A stretch of 64,000 bases of DNA from Desulfurivibrio sp. (GCA_003605035.1 QZKJ01000008.1:1-64000), one strand, 5' to 3'; positions 9,501-19,107 are shown, numbered from the stretch's first letter. Notes: generated by a model from the sequence alone, not told the origin. Translations and numbers: made by a program.

Positions 9501-10435
9501 TGCACCAGAGCCCTCATTGGCAAACAATCAACGAGGAGGTTTCAGCTTATTTCAGACAACCCGAATTATGGCTCGACTTCAGAAGAAACATTATCAGCCA
9601 GGGCATGGATGACGCTAATCCCCACAGGGGTCTCAGTCTCCCGCCAGACCTTCGCAAATCACTTGAAGAAGCAAGCGAACAACTGGCAAAGCACCTTGAT
9701 CCGCAATTGCTCGAGCAGCTCGAGGAGAGCTCTGTCGGCAATCCCAGAACTATCGCCCTACGGGGCAAAAACCTTACCTTGAGCATTCTGCATTATGTGT
9801 ACTTTGCTTGGCGCATATCCTGGAGCCTTGGCCATAACCGTCATTCTCCCATGATCTTCCTGGAGATCGGCGGCGGCATAGGGGCATTGGCCCGCATCCT
9901 GAAAAACATCTTCCCCAAGGCAAAGTTCATGCTGTTTGATTTGCCTGAAGCCAATGCCATTTCCACCTATTATCTCCAGCAAAACTTTCCGGATGCCAAC
10001 CTGTTTCTCCTGGAAGACATGCGCAACGGCCTCTCGCTGAATTGGCAGCGTCACGATTTTGTCATCCTACCAGGCTGGTGCATGTCGGAGGTTGCCCCCC
10101 TGAGCATAGATTATGTCATCAACACCAGATCGATGATGGAAATGACCCTGGAGGCCATTGCCTTTTATTTTACAGAGATCCAGCGAGTGCTTAAACCTGG
10201 CGGCCTGTTCTACTGCGTCAACCGGTATAATAAAAAAATCGGGGATAAGGAAATCATCCTGGCTGATTATCCATATGATTCCCTGTGGCAATTCATCTTT
10301 TCCCAACCCAAATGGCTGCAACCGCATATCCATGAACTAATTTCCAGAAGACTGGCCAGCCCGAATCCCGATTTCCCCCACCCGGTCTTAATGAACCTTT
10401 CCCGGGAAATAAGACTCAATAGCAATAGGCAATAA
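6533..10435 (+). CDS. Maf/DUF115 (6-hydroxymethylpterin pyrophosphokinase MptE-like) motility accessory factor with TPR region and C-terminal SAM-methyltransferase-like domain
   Basis: 1300 aa; FLGMGLGYGPLLVL, AILVASGPSLTQSLPVLKKM, SVDGALAPLHQAGITPDFVTAID, DPIVFIGQDLSY typical of DUF115; TPR-like middle; C-term FLEIGGGIGALARILKNIFPKAKFMLFDLPE methyltransferase motif I. Confidence 0.85.
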   Translation: MNTFQRNIEAITRHKPELLQIVQSTTAAQQTCTLVQTPGGFPNLLFQPSAAPSFPAYSDSDPWADAEKHLHTVTPGAKGLAFFLGMGLGYGPLLVLRERPALDQIIILEPCSELFRLALEAMDLTPLITSDKVSFFVGSIDWQQLEKAATMYAAMNDTFILHHKPSATWQPELYKNATDRAFTILNKINIGGATSIAFGETFIRNRLHNLTLTRHSHNLETLKDHFCGIPAILVASGPSLTQSLPVLKKMQDRCIIISVDGALAPLHQAGITPDFVTAIDIKEFSLEKVAPFLREENTYCLACNYKVTPAIPKRLPCRHVFFAKENSTSEFWFAEPLRATINAPNMSSVAHMSLGLALISGADPIVFIGQDLSYPTAKTKHAKGVINVLPGEKEGTFKVKGIDGGEVITDRALHEIRSRLEEEIQKYHDRHFINATAHGAHIAGTEAMSLAEVDHQFCTRQLDIPAIIQQALDQAGPMPAHRLIKTLQTTIKSIETLSRKLTRSRRLLTELRQELSHSPAPDQLKSHNDLPVHFRTRLEKFNQANREIESAKQIWFHISELTYPYLGSNERQKTASEHKKKSGDYHGWLLAELDRIATVFDIQHKTLNRYWPWLEELQAFLVAEKKLGKDAALAKKTSLASQIKLINLYLQTENYRLAAQAGKDALARWPEQARLYLYLGTAQIHLLDFIQAETNFHKACSLGPSSAAEVLRQKEKAALGWLGHIDKYGSSRPNFCRQWLSRAITLGGDREMVLNKLQEIWGKDRENLQNALDHADMEQLNRHLASWEPVNDMVPEWYIFKARQLIHEKNSNEAIAAVSAALKAIPQEGQWLALLARLYIETGRFEEGIQRLSEAVRLDPSTAVLWEELGDILQAQQDYANAISAYEHCFLALPDRLDVLAKMGEAYLRNQQPEAAGAAFAALLSKDENNARARQGLASCQALLPRESGPEQKAQPRPIEALQNPEQTKLLARMLLNYQLASGELKKNSLHQSPHWQTINEEVSAYFRQPELWLDFRRNIISQGMDDANPHRGLSLPPDLRKSLEEASEQLAKHLDPQLLEQLEESSVGNPRTIALRGKNLTLSILHYVYFAWRISWSLGHNRHSPMIFLEIGGGIGALARILKNIFPKAKFMLFDLPEANAISTYYLQQNFPDANLFLLEDMRNGLSLNWQRHDFVILPGWCMSEVAPLSIDYVINTRSMMEMTLEAIAFYFTEIQRVLKPGGLFYCVNRYNKKIGDKEIILADYPYDSLWQFIFSQPKWLQPHIHELISRRLASPNPDFPHPVLMNLSREIRLNSNRQ

Positions 10436-10468
10436 CTCCAATCAGCAAACACAGCCAGGCTTGAGATC

Positions 10469-11797
10469 ATGACATCTTCCACCCGCAGCAGAGTAATCCA
10501 GTCAAAGGATCATTTTGACCGGATCCGGCACATGCTCGACCATATGGCCGACAACCGGGCCTATAAAACCACTGTTTCCCGTCATCCTGCCAAAGACCCC
10601 AATGAAGTGCTGGCAGAATTCAAACAACGTTTCCAGCAATACCGCCACAACTGGAGCAGCCTCCCTCAAAGCGCCTGCAACGATAAAATATATGGTCAAG
10701 CACTTAAGGAACAAAAAATAGGTCCCTTATGCATTGATCTTGAGATGGCAGCCATCTGCAACCTGGTCTGCCCATTCTGTTATCGCCAGCATATTGCTAC
10801 CCCGGACAAACTCATGCATGAATCGCTGTGGAAAAAAGCGATTGACCAGGCCGGCCAACTGGGCGTGCCTTCCATGAAGTTCAACTGGCGCGGCGAGCCA
10901 CTCATGCACCCCAGATTAGCGGAAGCGATTGCCCGGGCAAAAGGCAACGGCATTATCGATACGATGATCAACACCAATGCGCTGCTGCTCGATGAAAAAA
11001 CAAGCCGGAAACTTATCGAAGCGGGCCTTGATCTGATGATCTACTCCTTTGACGGCGGAACTGCCCAGTCATACGAACGGATGAGGGTCGGCCGCTTTGC
11101 CGAAAACAGCTTTGAGGCAGTATGCCGCAACATCAAACGATTCAATGATATCCGCCGCGAAATGGGGTCCGTATTCCCCCGCACTAAGATCCAGATGCTG
11201 CTCACCAAGGAAACATTTCATGAGCAGGAATTTTTTTTCAAGTTATTCCAGGACTGTGTCGATGATGTGTCTGTGAAAGCCTATACCGAACGGGGCGGCT
11301 CCCTGCATGACCTCGATCCGCAGAGTCAGGAAAAACTGAAAAACTTTCTTAACAGGAAAAAATTAGCGCACTCCACCGCCTACTGGCGGGACATGCACGA
11401 CAATATCTCAGTGGCCCTCGGACGCCTCCCCTGTGAACAGCCATACCAGAGACTGATGATTGCCTACGACGGCAGGGTAGCCATGTGCTGTTATGACTGG
11501 GGTTGCGAACATCCGGTGGGCTACCTGGATAAACGGGCCTTCGAGCGTGGAAACAGGGACTACGAAGCTGTACAGCATGCCTCACGCGCCGGGGCCAAGG
11601 GGTTTGAGAAAATCGTCAACCTGCGGATGCCGAAGCCCTACTCAGCACCACCGCTGAAAGTGGAATCAATTGAACAGATCTGGCATGGCGGGATAATTAA
11701 CTGCGTACGGGAAAAACATGTCTCCGGCAGGTCGGAAGACATAGAAATCTGCAGAAAATGCCCGTTTAAGGAAACCTTTCTCTGGGAGAGAATCTGA
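10469..11797 (+). CDS. Radical SAM/SPASM domain protein
   Basis: CNLVCPFCYR (CxxxCxxC) cluster motif and C-terminal Cys set CEQPYQRLMIAYDGRVAMCCYDWGC ... CRKCPF. Confidence 0.88.
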   Translation: MTSSTRSRVIQSKDHFDRIRHMLDHMADNRAYKTTVSRHPAKDPNEVLAEFKQRFQQYRHNWSSLPQSACNDKIYGQALKEQKIGPLCIDLEMAAICNLVCPFCYRQHIATPDKLMHESLWKKAIDQAGQLGVPSMKFNWRGEPLMHPRLAEAIARAKGNGIIDTMINTNALLLDEKTSRKLIEAGLDLMIYSFDGGTAQSYERMRVGRFAENSFEAVCRNIKRFNDIRREMGSVFPRTKIQMLLTKETFHEQEFFFKLFQDCVDDVSVKAYTERGGSLHDLDPQSQEKLKNFLNRKKLAHSTAYWRDMHDNISVALGRLPCEQPYQRLMIAYDGRVAMCCYDWGCEHPVGYLDKRAFERGNRDYEAVQHASRAGAKGFEKIVNLRMPKPYSAPPLKVESIEQIWHGGIINCVREKHVSGRSEDIEICRKCPFKETFLWERI

Positions 11798-11806
11798 CAG
11801 GCAGGC

Positions 11807-13579
11807 ATGGTAATGACTGAGCGAAAAATTGAGATAATTGCCGAGATTGCCAATGCCCATCAAGGTGACCCTGACCAGGCCAGAAAACTTGGCGAACAGG
11901 CGATCAATGCAGGGGCTGACGCCATAAAATTCCAGATTTATTCGGCAGAAGAGCTCCTGGTCCAGGCTCATTCCCGCTATCAACATTTCAAGAACCAGGC
12001 CTTTTCTCCGGAAATCTGGCGTGATCTGCTCAGCTATTTTATTTTGGGCAAACAGGCCACGGTATATTGCGATGTATTCGGGCTGGAATCCTATGAAATT
12101 GCAAGGTCAGCCGATGCCGCCGGCCTGAAAATCCACTCATCGGATCTTGGCAATATCCCTTTACTGGAACGGGTCGCGGCCAGCGGTAAAAAAATTTTCC
12201 TGTCCTGCGGCGGCAGCAATGCCAGAGAAATCGCCACTGCCATAAAAGTTGTCGGGGGCAAGCCTGCCAAACGGCCCATCCTGCTGCATGGCTTCCAGAG
12301 CTATCCCACTGCCGTGGAGGATTCCTGTCTCAACCGCCTGGGCTGGCTGAGAAAAAATTTCGGCAGTATCTGCGATATCGGCTATATGGATCATGTTGCC
12401 GGAGATGACCCTTTTGCCACCATCCTTCCCCTGGTGGCAATCGGCATGGGCGCAACAACCCTGGAAAAGCATATAACCCTGAATAGAGAAGCGAAAGGGG
12501 TCGATTATTATTCATCATTAAATCCTGATGATTTTGCCCATTTTGTCAAACAGGTCAGGCGTTGTGAGGCGGCAATCAAATCCCATCCTGAACAGTTTGC
12601 CCCATCCGAAAAAACGTACCGGTCCCAGGTGAAGAAACATTGGGTCACCCGGTCAGCCCTTTCTGCCGGCCATGTTTTAGGGCGGGATGACCTCATCATG
12701 AAGCGGGTTGCCAACCTTGACAGCCATGCGGCCGATATCAACAAGCTTTTAGGAAGACCCCTGCTGCATGATTGCCCGGAAGAGCATGCCTTGTCCCGGG
12801 CGGAAGTGCCTGCCACTGTCTGGGCCCTGGTGGTTGCCCGCATGCGCTCCTCACGCCTGCCCGGCAAGGCCCTGCTTGATGCAGCGGGATTACCCGCCCT
12901 GCTGCATCTCTTTGAACGCCTCAAGCAGATTAAAAGTCTTGACCGCATCGTCTTTTGCACCACGGAAGAAGAGGCGGATGACCCCCTTGTGCAGCTTGCT
13001 GCCGGTGCCGGGATCCCTTTTCATCGCGGCCCGACTGATGATGTTTTAAGCCGTATGCTGGGCGCTATAACGAATCAGCCGGTGGATCTTATCTTACGGG
13101 TTACCGGTGACGATATCCTGGTGGACCCGGACTATGCCCAGACGGCCATTGAATATCACCTGTCCATGAATGCCGAATATTCCGACCTGAAGAATCTGCC
13201 TTCAGGCACGGAAGTGGAAATATTTGATGCCACCCTGCTGAAAAATATCCATTATCTGGCCCAGGATACCGGGGGAACCGAATATCTCACCTTCTATATC
13301 ACCCACCAGAAAGACCAGTTTGCCACCACCATCGTCCCGGTGGCGGAAAGGCATAAGCGGGACTGGCGCCTCACCCTGGATACGGTTGAAGATTATGAAG
13401 TCATAAAAACCTTTCTCGCTGCCATGCGCGCCGAGGGAAAGGCGCTGAACTACTGCCTTGATGATATTGTTGATTTTTTCAGCGCCCGACCTGAGGTTTT
13501 AGAAAAAAATGCCATGGTGCGGCAACGCCAGGCCCCGATTGAAGTGACAACCGCCATAAACTGGAGTAAATTCCTATGA
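11807..13579 (+). CDS. Fusion: NeuB-family sialic/pseudaminic acid synthase + SpsF/CMP-KDO-type cytidylyltransferase
   Basis: N-term EIIAEIANAHQGDPDQARKLGEQAINAGADAIKFQIY and IGYMDHVAGDDPFA..GATTLEKHITLNR (NeuB); C-term ALVVARMRSSRLPGKALLDAAGLPALLHLFERLKQ (SpsF-like). Confidence 0.88.
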   Translation: MVMTERKIEIIAEIANAHQGDPDQARKLGEQAINAGADAIKFQIYSAEELLVQAHSRYQHFKNQAFSPEIWRDLLSYFILGKQATVYCDVFGLESYEIARSADAAGLKIHSSDLGNIPLLERVAASGKKIFLSCGGSNAREIATAIKVVGGKPAKRPILLHGFQSYPTAVEDSCLNRLGWLRKNFGSICDIGYMDHVAGDDPFATILPLVAIGMGATTLEKHITLNREAKGVDYYSSLNPDDFAHFVKQVRRCEAAIKSHPEQFAPSEKTYRSQVKKHWVTRSALSAGHVLGRDDLIMKRVANLDSHAADINKLLGRPLLHDCPEEHALSRAEVPATVWALVVARMRSSRLPGKALLDAAGLPALLHLFERLKQIKSLDRIVFCTTEEEADDPLVQLAAGAGIPFHRGPTDDVLSRMLGAITNQPVDLILRVTGDDILVDPDYAQTAIEYHLSMNAEYSDLKNLPSGTEVEIFDATLLKNIHYLAQDTGGTEYLTFYITHQKDQFATTIVPVAERHKRDWRLTLDTVEDYEVIKTFLAAMRAEGKALNYCLDDIVDFFSARPEVLEKNAMVRQRQAPIEVTTAINWSKFL

Positions 13580-14298
13580 GTGTTTTACTGGTGATCCCGG
13601 CCCGTGGCGGTTCCAAGGGGATTCCCAGAAAGAATCTGACCATGGTGGCGGGGCGCCCGCTTATTGCCTATGCCATTAAAAACGGCCTGTCTGCTGAAGA
13701 GGTTGACCGGGTTATCGTCTCCACTGAAGATGAGGAAATAAGCAGCGTGGCCAGGGCATATGGGGCGGAAATACCCTTCATGCGACCACCGGAGCTTGCC
13801 ACTGATGATATTTCCCTGATACCTGTAATCGCCCACGCCGCCCGTTCACTGAGAGATCCCGACTTTTCCGCGGACATTGTCATCTCCCTGCAGCCAACCA
13901 CCCCCTTTATCTCCGGCAGCATCATAGACCAGGCCATCAGATTGCAACGTGAGACCGGTTGCGACTCCGTCACCAGTGTCGTCAAAGTGACCCACAATCA
14001 CCCCTACCGGGTGCAGTCCATCATGGACCACACTCGCCTGACACCTTACTATCCGGAGGGTGAACGGTTTCTGCAGCGCCAGGATCTGCCCGCCTTCTAT
14101 GCCTTTTCCGGCGGCCTTTACCTGCGGAAACGTCAGCTGCTCGATACCTGGTCCGGCAAAGATTTCTGCCTGGGAGAAGACAGGCACTGCGTCATCGTCA
14201 ATGAAAAAGAGGCGTTGAACATTGACACCCCCATTGATCTGGCAGTCTGCAAGACGATCATGGAAATGTCAACCAGCAAGCAGGATCAGCTGCCCTGA
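13576..14298 (+). CDS. Acylneuraminate cytidylyltransferase family protein
   Basis: VIPARGGSKGIPRKNLTMVAGRPLIAYAIK motif; overlaps the preceding stop by 4 bp (ATGA). Confidence 0.92.
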   Translation: MSVLLVIPARGGSKGIPRKNLTMVAGRPLIAYAIKNGLSAEEVDRVIVSTEDEEISSVARAYGAEIPFMRPPELATDDISLIPVIAHAARSLRDPDFSADIVISLQPTTPFISGSIIDQAIRLQRETGCDSVTSVVKVTHNHPYRVQSIMDHTRLTPYYPEGERFLQRQDLPAFYAFSGGLYLRKRQLLDTWSGKDFCLGEDRHCVIVNEKEALNIDTPIDLAVCKTIMEMSTSKQDQLP

Positions 14299-14373
14299 AG
14301 ATGATGCTTTAACAGAGAACGGGCCGTATTTTTTGCAGAAGCACACAACAAGTTTTTCACATACGGAACAGCC

Positions 14374-15756
14374 ATGACCAAGCCACTTGTTTCGGTATAC
14401 ATCACCAACCATAATTACGGAAACTTCATTGAACAGGCAATCAACAGTGTCCTGAAGCAGACGCTGCAGGATTTCGAAGTAATCATCATCGACGACGGCT
14501 CCACGGATAATTCCAGGGAAATCATTGCCCGCTATGAAAAACTTCCCCGGGTCGTGGCCATTTATCAGCAGAATAAAGGCCTTAATGTCACGAACAATAT
14601 CGCCTTAAGGGCTGCCAGAGGGAAATATCTCATGCGGCTTGACGCCGATGATTATCTTGACGAAAATGCGCTGATGATCATGGCCGAGACCCTGAAGCGC
14701 AACCCGGAAATCGGCCTCGTTTTTCCTGATTATTACCATGTAACCGAAGAGGGAGAGATCATAGAAATAATCCGCCGGCACGATTTTGCCAAGGTAACCC
14801 TGCTTGACCAGCCGGCCCATGGCGCCTGTACCATGGTCCGCAAACGCTGTCTGGAGGAAATCGGCGGTTATGACGAATCATTCTCCTGCCAGGACGGCTA
14901 CTATCTGTGGATCAGATTTATCCAGCTTTTCCCCGTAAAAAATATCAACCTGCCACTTTTTTACTACCGTCAGCACGGCAAAAGTTTGACCAAAAATGAA
15001 AACCGCATCCTGGAAACCCGTTCGAAAATTGTTGAAAAGCAAAGCCAGAAATCATTCCGGCAGCTTTCTGCCACAGCCATCATCCCCGTACGCGGACCTG
15101 AAATCGAACCGGGCTCCATTGCCTTGCGGCCATTAGGCGGCAAGCCTTTCATCAACTGGACCATTGATGAGGCCTTGAAATCCAGCCGGATATCACAGGT
15201 GATTATCTCAACACCTGATCAGCAGATCCTGGAGCATCTTGAAAAGGAATACGGGAATGCCATCACCATTGTCCGGCGCCCGCGTGAGCTCGCCGCCTTC
15301 AACACCTCCATTGTGGACACCATTCACCACGCCTTTTCCTGTCTGCCGGATGATCAGCAAAAAACGGACGTCTTTGCCGTCCTGTACACCGAAGCCCCAT
15401 TTCTCATCGCCCATTACATCGACACGGCCATCGACCTGCTGGAATTATTCAATTCCGATTCCGTTGTGGCGGTTCGCCTGGAAGATCACAATGTCTTCCA
15501 GCACCGGGGCAAAGGGCTCGAACAATTACGGCAGTCATCATCCCTGCGTCTGGAAAGAGAGTTTCTATTCAGGGATCTGGGGAGAATGCGGGTAGTCCGC
15601 CGGCGATACTTCGAGAAACACAACAAAATTCTTGGCGGCCAGATAGGGCATATTGTTTTAGACCAGACCGCCGCCTTAAATGTCCATTCGGAATGGGATT
15701 GGCACCTGGCCGAGTTGATAGCCGGCAACCTGGAACTCTTCCGGCCGGCATACTGA
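14374..15756 (+). CDS. Fusion: family 2 glycosyltransferase + cytidylyltransferase-like domain
   Basis: N-term VSVYITNHNYGNFIEQAINSVLKQTLQDFEVIIIDDGSTDNS (GT2); C-term AIIPVRGPEIEPGSIALRPLGGKPFINWTIDEALKSSRISQVIISTPD (NeuA-like). Confidence 0.85.
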   Translation: MTKPLVSVYITNHNYGNFIEQAINSVLKQTLQDFEVIIIDDGSTDNSREIIARYEKLPRVVAIYQQNKGLNVTNNIALRAARGKYLMRLDADDYLDENALMIMAETLKRNPEIGLVFPDYYHVTEEGEIIEIIRRHDFAKVTLLDQPAHGACTMVRKRCLEEIGGYDESFSCQDGYYLWIRFIQLFPVKNINLPLFYYRQHGKSLTKNENRILETRSKIVEKQSQKSFRQLSATAIIPVRGPEIEPGSIALRPLGGKPFINWTIDEALKSSRISQVIISTPDQQILEHLEKEYGNAITIVRRPRELAAFNTSIVDTIHHAFSCLPDDQQKTDVFAVLYTEAPFLIAHYIDTAIDLLELFNSDSVVAVRLEDHNVFQHRGKGLEQLRQSSSLRLEREFLFRDLGRMRVVRRRYFEKHNKILGGQIGHIVLDQTAALNVHSEWDWHLAELIAGNLELFRPAY

Positions 15757-15800
15757 TCCGCTTGTCTTCCACCCTGGTTAATAGCTGAATAAGAGGCAAC

Positions 15801-16859
15801 ATGAATTATTTTCAAGGGAAAAACGGTCCTTATATCATAGCGGAAATTGGCGGCAACCATGAAGGGAACATGGAGTATGCCAGAAAACTTACCTGCCTGG
15901 CGGCTGAATCCGGGGCAGATGCCGTAAAGTTTCAGATTTACACCGGCGACTCGCTGGTCAATCCCCTGCTTGATCCTGACCGCAACAAGCACTTTAAAAA
16001 ATTCGAACTGACTCCCGAGCAATACATCGAACTCGCCCTGCTCTGCAGGAAATTGAATGTCGCCTTCATGGCCTCGGTCTGGGACATCAATGCCTTTCAC
16101 TATATTGATCCTTATATAGGGATATACAAGATCGGTTCCGGCGACCTCACGGCGTTCAACCTGCTCAAAAAAGCTGTCGCCACCGGAAAACCCCTCATTT
16201 TATCAACCGGTCTGGCCACCGGCGACGAGGTGCTCGCGTCCATAGCATTCATCAGACAGATTGACTCCTCTTATATCACCGATAAGAAAGTGGCTATTTT
16301 ACAATGCACTGCCATGTATCCCATCCCGGACGGCGACGCCAACCTCAACGTGATGCATACCCTCGCCCGGCAGACAGGCCTGCCTGTCGGCTACTCTGAT
16401 CACACTGTCGGTATGGAGGCCTTGGAGACAGCAGTGGCAATGGGCGCGCAAATTCTGGAGATGCACTTTACCGATACCAGAGAGAATAAAACATTCCGCG
16501 ACCATCAGGTATCGGCCACTCAAAATGAAATTCAGCAATTAATCGAAAAGATAAAAAAAACCCGCCTCCTGCAGGGCGGTTATGAAAAAAAGCCGGCGCC
16601 ATCGGAGATCGGCACCGGCCATATACACTCTTTCCGCCGGGGTGTTTACCCTGCCCGCGACCTGCGCAAGGACACCATCATTCAGGAAGAGGATCTGGTA
16701 ACCTTAAGGCCCTGCAAAGGGATTGCCGCTTCTTTTTTTTATGAACTGATCGGCAAGCGTCTGCTGGTTGACGTGCAGAAAATGCAGGAATTGTCTTTTG
16801 ATTTTTTCGAATTCCCAGCGCTGCAATCCGAGGAAAAAAGCATTGTCAAATCTTTTTGA
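15801..16859 (+). CDS. NeuB-family N-acetylneuraminate/pseudaminic acid-type synthase
   Basis: YIIAEIGGNHEGNMEYARKLTCLAAESGADAVKFQIYTGDSL, GYSDHTVGMEALETAVAMGAQILEMHFT; C-terminal SAF-like FRRGVYPARDLRKDTIIQEEDLVTLRPCKGI. Confidence 0.92.
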   Translation: MNYFQGKNGPYIIAEIGGNHEGNMEYARKLTCLAAESGADAVKFQIYTGDSLVNPLLDPDRNKHFKKFELTPEQYIELALLCRKLNVAFMASVWDINAFHYIDPYIGIYKIGSGDLTAFNLLKKAVATGKPLILSTGLATGDEVLASIAFIRQIDSSYITDKKVAILQCTAMYPIPDGDANLNVMHTLARQTGLPVGYSDHTVGMEALETAVAMGAQILEMHFTDTRENKTFRDHQVSATQNEIQQLIEKIKKTRLLQGGYEKKPAPSEIGTGHIHSFRRGVYPARDLRKDTIIQEEDLVTLRPCKGIAASFFYELIGKRLLVDVQKMQELSFDFFEFPALQSEEKSIVKSF

Positions 16860-19101
16860 CACCAATTGCGCATTATTGCAACAGCATCGGCCTGCCCTGT
16901 GGAGCCGGATTGAACCATACCTCAGCAAACCTTTCCCGGGCCAGATTCTGCGTAGCAGGGTTGATCTGATAAACCTCCGGTGCAAAGACCCTGATGGCAA
17001 CTGGATCGATATCCACCCCCAGCATGATCCACAGGCCAAGTGCAGCGAATATCTCGATTACCTTCAAGGCAGGGAAGGCCAGCTTATTTTTCTCCTGGGT
17101 TTTGGCCTTGGTTACGAAGCCCTTGCCATCTGCCAGGCGTATGGAAGCCTCAATCAGATCAAAATAATTGATCATGATCCGATATTTTTTGCCCAGGCCG
17201 TAAAATTTATTGATCTCAGCCCGCTCATCATAAACCCGGCCATTTCCCTGCACATAGGTATTCCGGTCAGCGACTTTGCCCAGATTGTCGCCAGTCTTGA
17301 TCGCTGGTACCTGCTCCATGCGCCCCCTGAAATGCTGAGGATTTTACCTTTGGGAAAAATCTTTCCGGAATACTACCAGGCCGCTGCCGCCACCCTTAAA
17401 CGGCTACTGCTGGCGCAGTACATGCAGAGCAACACAACCATGCTGCGCGGCAAGGATATGGTGGAAAATTCCTTTCAGCTTCTGCCGGACGTTATTGCCG
17501 CCAGTCCATTGGAGTCCCTGCGGGGCTTTGCGCCGGGGGTACCTGCCATTATCACTGCAGCAGGCCCATCCCTTAAGGAAAATATCAAGCAACTGAAGGG
17601 AAAAGAAAAAGAAATCATCATCCTGGCTGTGGATTCCGCGGTCCCGACCCTGCTGGAAAACGGCATCACCCCCCATTTCATCACCACCATGGATTACCGC
17701 CATCGCAATGCCGATTTCCTCTGGGGCAACCTGGAAAAGTTATCATCCTGCGCCCTGATATTTCTCGGCTTGACCACCCCCTTCATCCCCAAGCTCCTGC
17801 CGGGGAAAAAATTTGCCGTCTATGACGAAGCCCCTGTCAACTCCTGGTTCAACCGGATGACCGGCGGCCATCTGCCGATAAAAAATCTGTCGAGCGTGGC
17901 CCATCTCTCTCTTTTTGCAGCGCAGCTCATGGAATGCAATCCGATTATCTTTGCCGGCCTTGATTTGTCCTGGACCGGGCCAGTGGATCAGGCAACCGTC
18001 AAGAAAGAGGATTTACAGCAGGTACCCGGGATAAAGGAGGAAGAGATCCTGACCACCCCCAACTTTCTGGTGATGATTGACAAGTTCGAAAAAATGATGG
18101 AATCTTCAGTCACCACTTTTATCGATTCCACAGAAGGTGGCGCAAGGCTGCAGCATACCCTGCTCATGCCCCTGCAGCAATCCCTGGCCACCTACGGCCA
18201 GGGCCCGCTGCAACTGCCTGTCCTGCCCGAAAACGTCTCTTCAGCGGCCATCAGAAACACCTGCCTGACGCGCCTCGCGGAAACCAGAAAAAATCTGCTC
18301 ACCCTGCGCCAGGAGTACCTGACCATAAAGGAACAGGCTGACTGGGCCTGTAATTTCCTCAACAACCACATTCAACAGAACAAACCCTTAAGAGTCTCGC
18401 AGCAACTTGCCGATACCGTCAATTTCCTCAAGCAACGCCATGCTGAACTGGTCAGCTCGGCAGGCAGCGATGAGCTCAATGCCACGGCTCACCTCCTCGA
18501 CATTCTGTTAGCGAAACAGCGCCTGGCCAGTCATGGAAAACGGATCGAGTGGCAAAAAAAATACCCTGACAAATCCGGCATTTCTGCTCTACTGGTCGAC
18601 ATGCTGTTCCATCAGATGCAGGCCTCGGATATGCTGGAAGCAATATCCTGGTTCATGCAGCGCGTTGAAACGGCGCTGGCAAGAATCGAATTGAGCGCCC
18701 ACCCGCCTGAGATAGAGCAGAACAGCTCCGGTGATGCATTGCTGCATATCGGTAAAATCTATTTTGATTCCTTTGATCTGCTCCAGGCCAGACAGGTTTT
18801 CATTACGCTGCTCGAACGGCAGCCGGAACATGGCCAGGCCTACTATTATCTGGGGAAAATTCATCTCCTGCTGCGCCAATTGCCGGTCGCCATGGATCAT
18901 TTCCGTGCCGCCAGAAGTCTTTCTCCCGAGCTCGGCAACATCATAGACGCAATTATTGCCGACATTTCAGCTGAGTTTCTGGAAAATGCAAAGGATAGAA
19001 TCAAACGGAAAAGACACGGGGCCAGAAAATATCTGCAGGACATTCTCCCCGGGTTCCCAGACTACGAGGAAGCGCAGTTGCTGCTGGCATCAATCAACTG
19101 A
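16843..19101 (+). CDS. Second Maf/DUF115 motility accessory factor with TPR-like C-terminus
   Basis: FLLGFGLGYEALAI, AIITAAGPSLKENIKQL, AVDSAVPTLLENGITPHFITTMD. Listed ORF starts at 16768 but a TTG at 16843 after gaggaaaaaag (17 bp overlap with the NeuB stop) is a likelier start. Confidence 0.83.
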   Translation: MSNLFDTNCALLQQHRPALWSRIEPYLSKPFPGQILRSRVDLINLRCKDPDGNWIDIHPQHDPQAKCSEYLDYLQGREGQLIFLLGFGLGYEALAICQAYGSLNQIKIIDHDPIFFAQAVKFIDLSPLIINPAISLHIGIPVSDFAQIVASLDRWYLLHAPPEMLRILPLGKIFPEYYQAAAATLKRLLLAQYMQSNTTMLRGKDMVENSFQLLPDVIAASPLESLRGFAPGVPAIITAAGPSLKENIKQLKGKEKEIIILAVDSAVPTLLENGITPHFITTMDYRHRNADFLWGNLEKLSSCALIFLGLTTPFIPKLLPGKKFAVYDEAPVNSWFNRMTGGHLPIKNLSSVAHLSLFAAQLMECNPIIFAGLDLSWTGPVDQATVKKEDLQQVPGIKEEEILTTPNFLVMIDKFEKMMESSVTTFIDSTEGGARLQHTLLMPLQQSLATYGQGPLQLPVLPENVSSAAIRNTCLTRLAETRKNLLTLRQEYLTIKEQADWACNFLNNHIQQNKPLRVSQQLADTVNFLKQRHAELVSSAGSDELNATAHLLDILLAKQRLASHGKRIEWQKKYPDKSGISALLVDMLFHQMQASDMLEAISWFMQRVETALARIELSAHPPEIEQNSSGDALLHIGKIYFDSFDLLQARQVFITLLERQPEHGQAYYYLGKIHLLLRQLPVAMDHFRAARSLSPELGNIIDAIIADISAEFLENAKDRIKRKRHGARKYLQDILPGFPDYEEAQLLLASIN

Positions 19102-19107
19102 CAGGCC

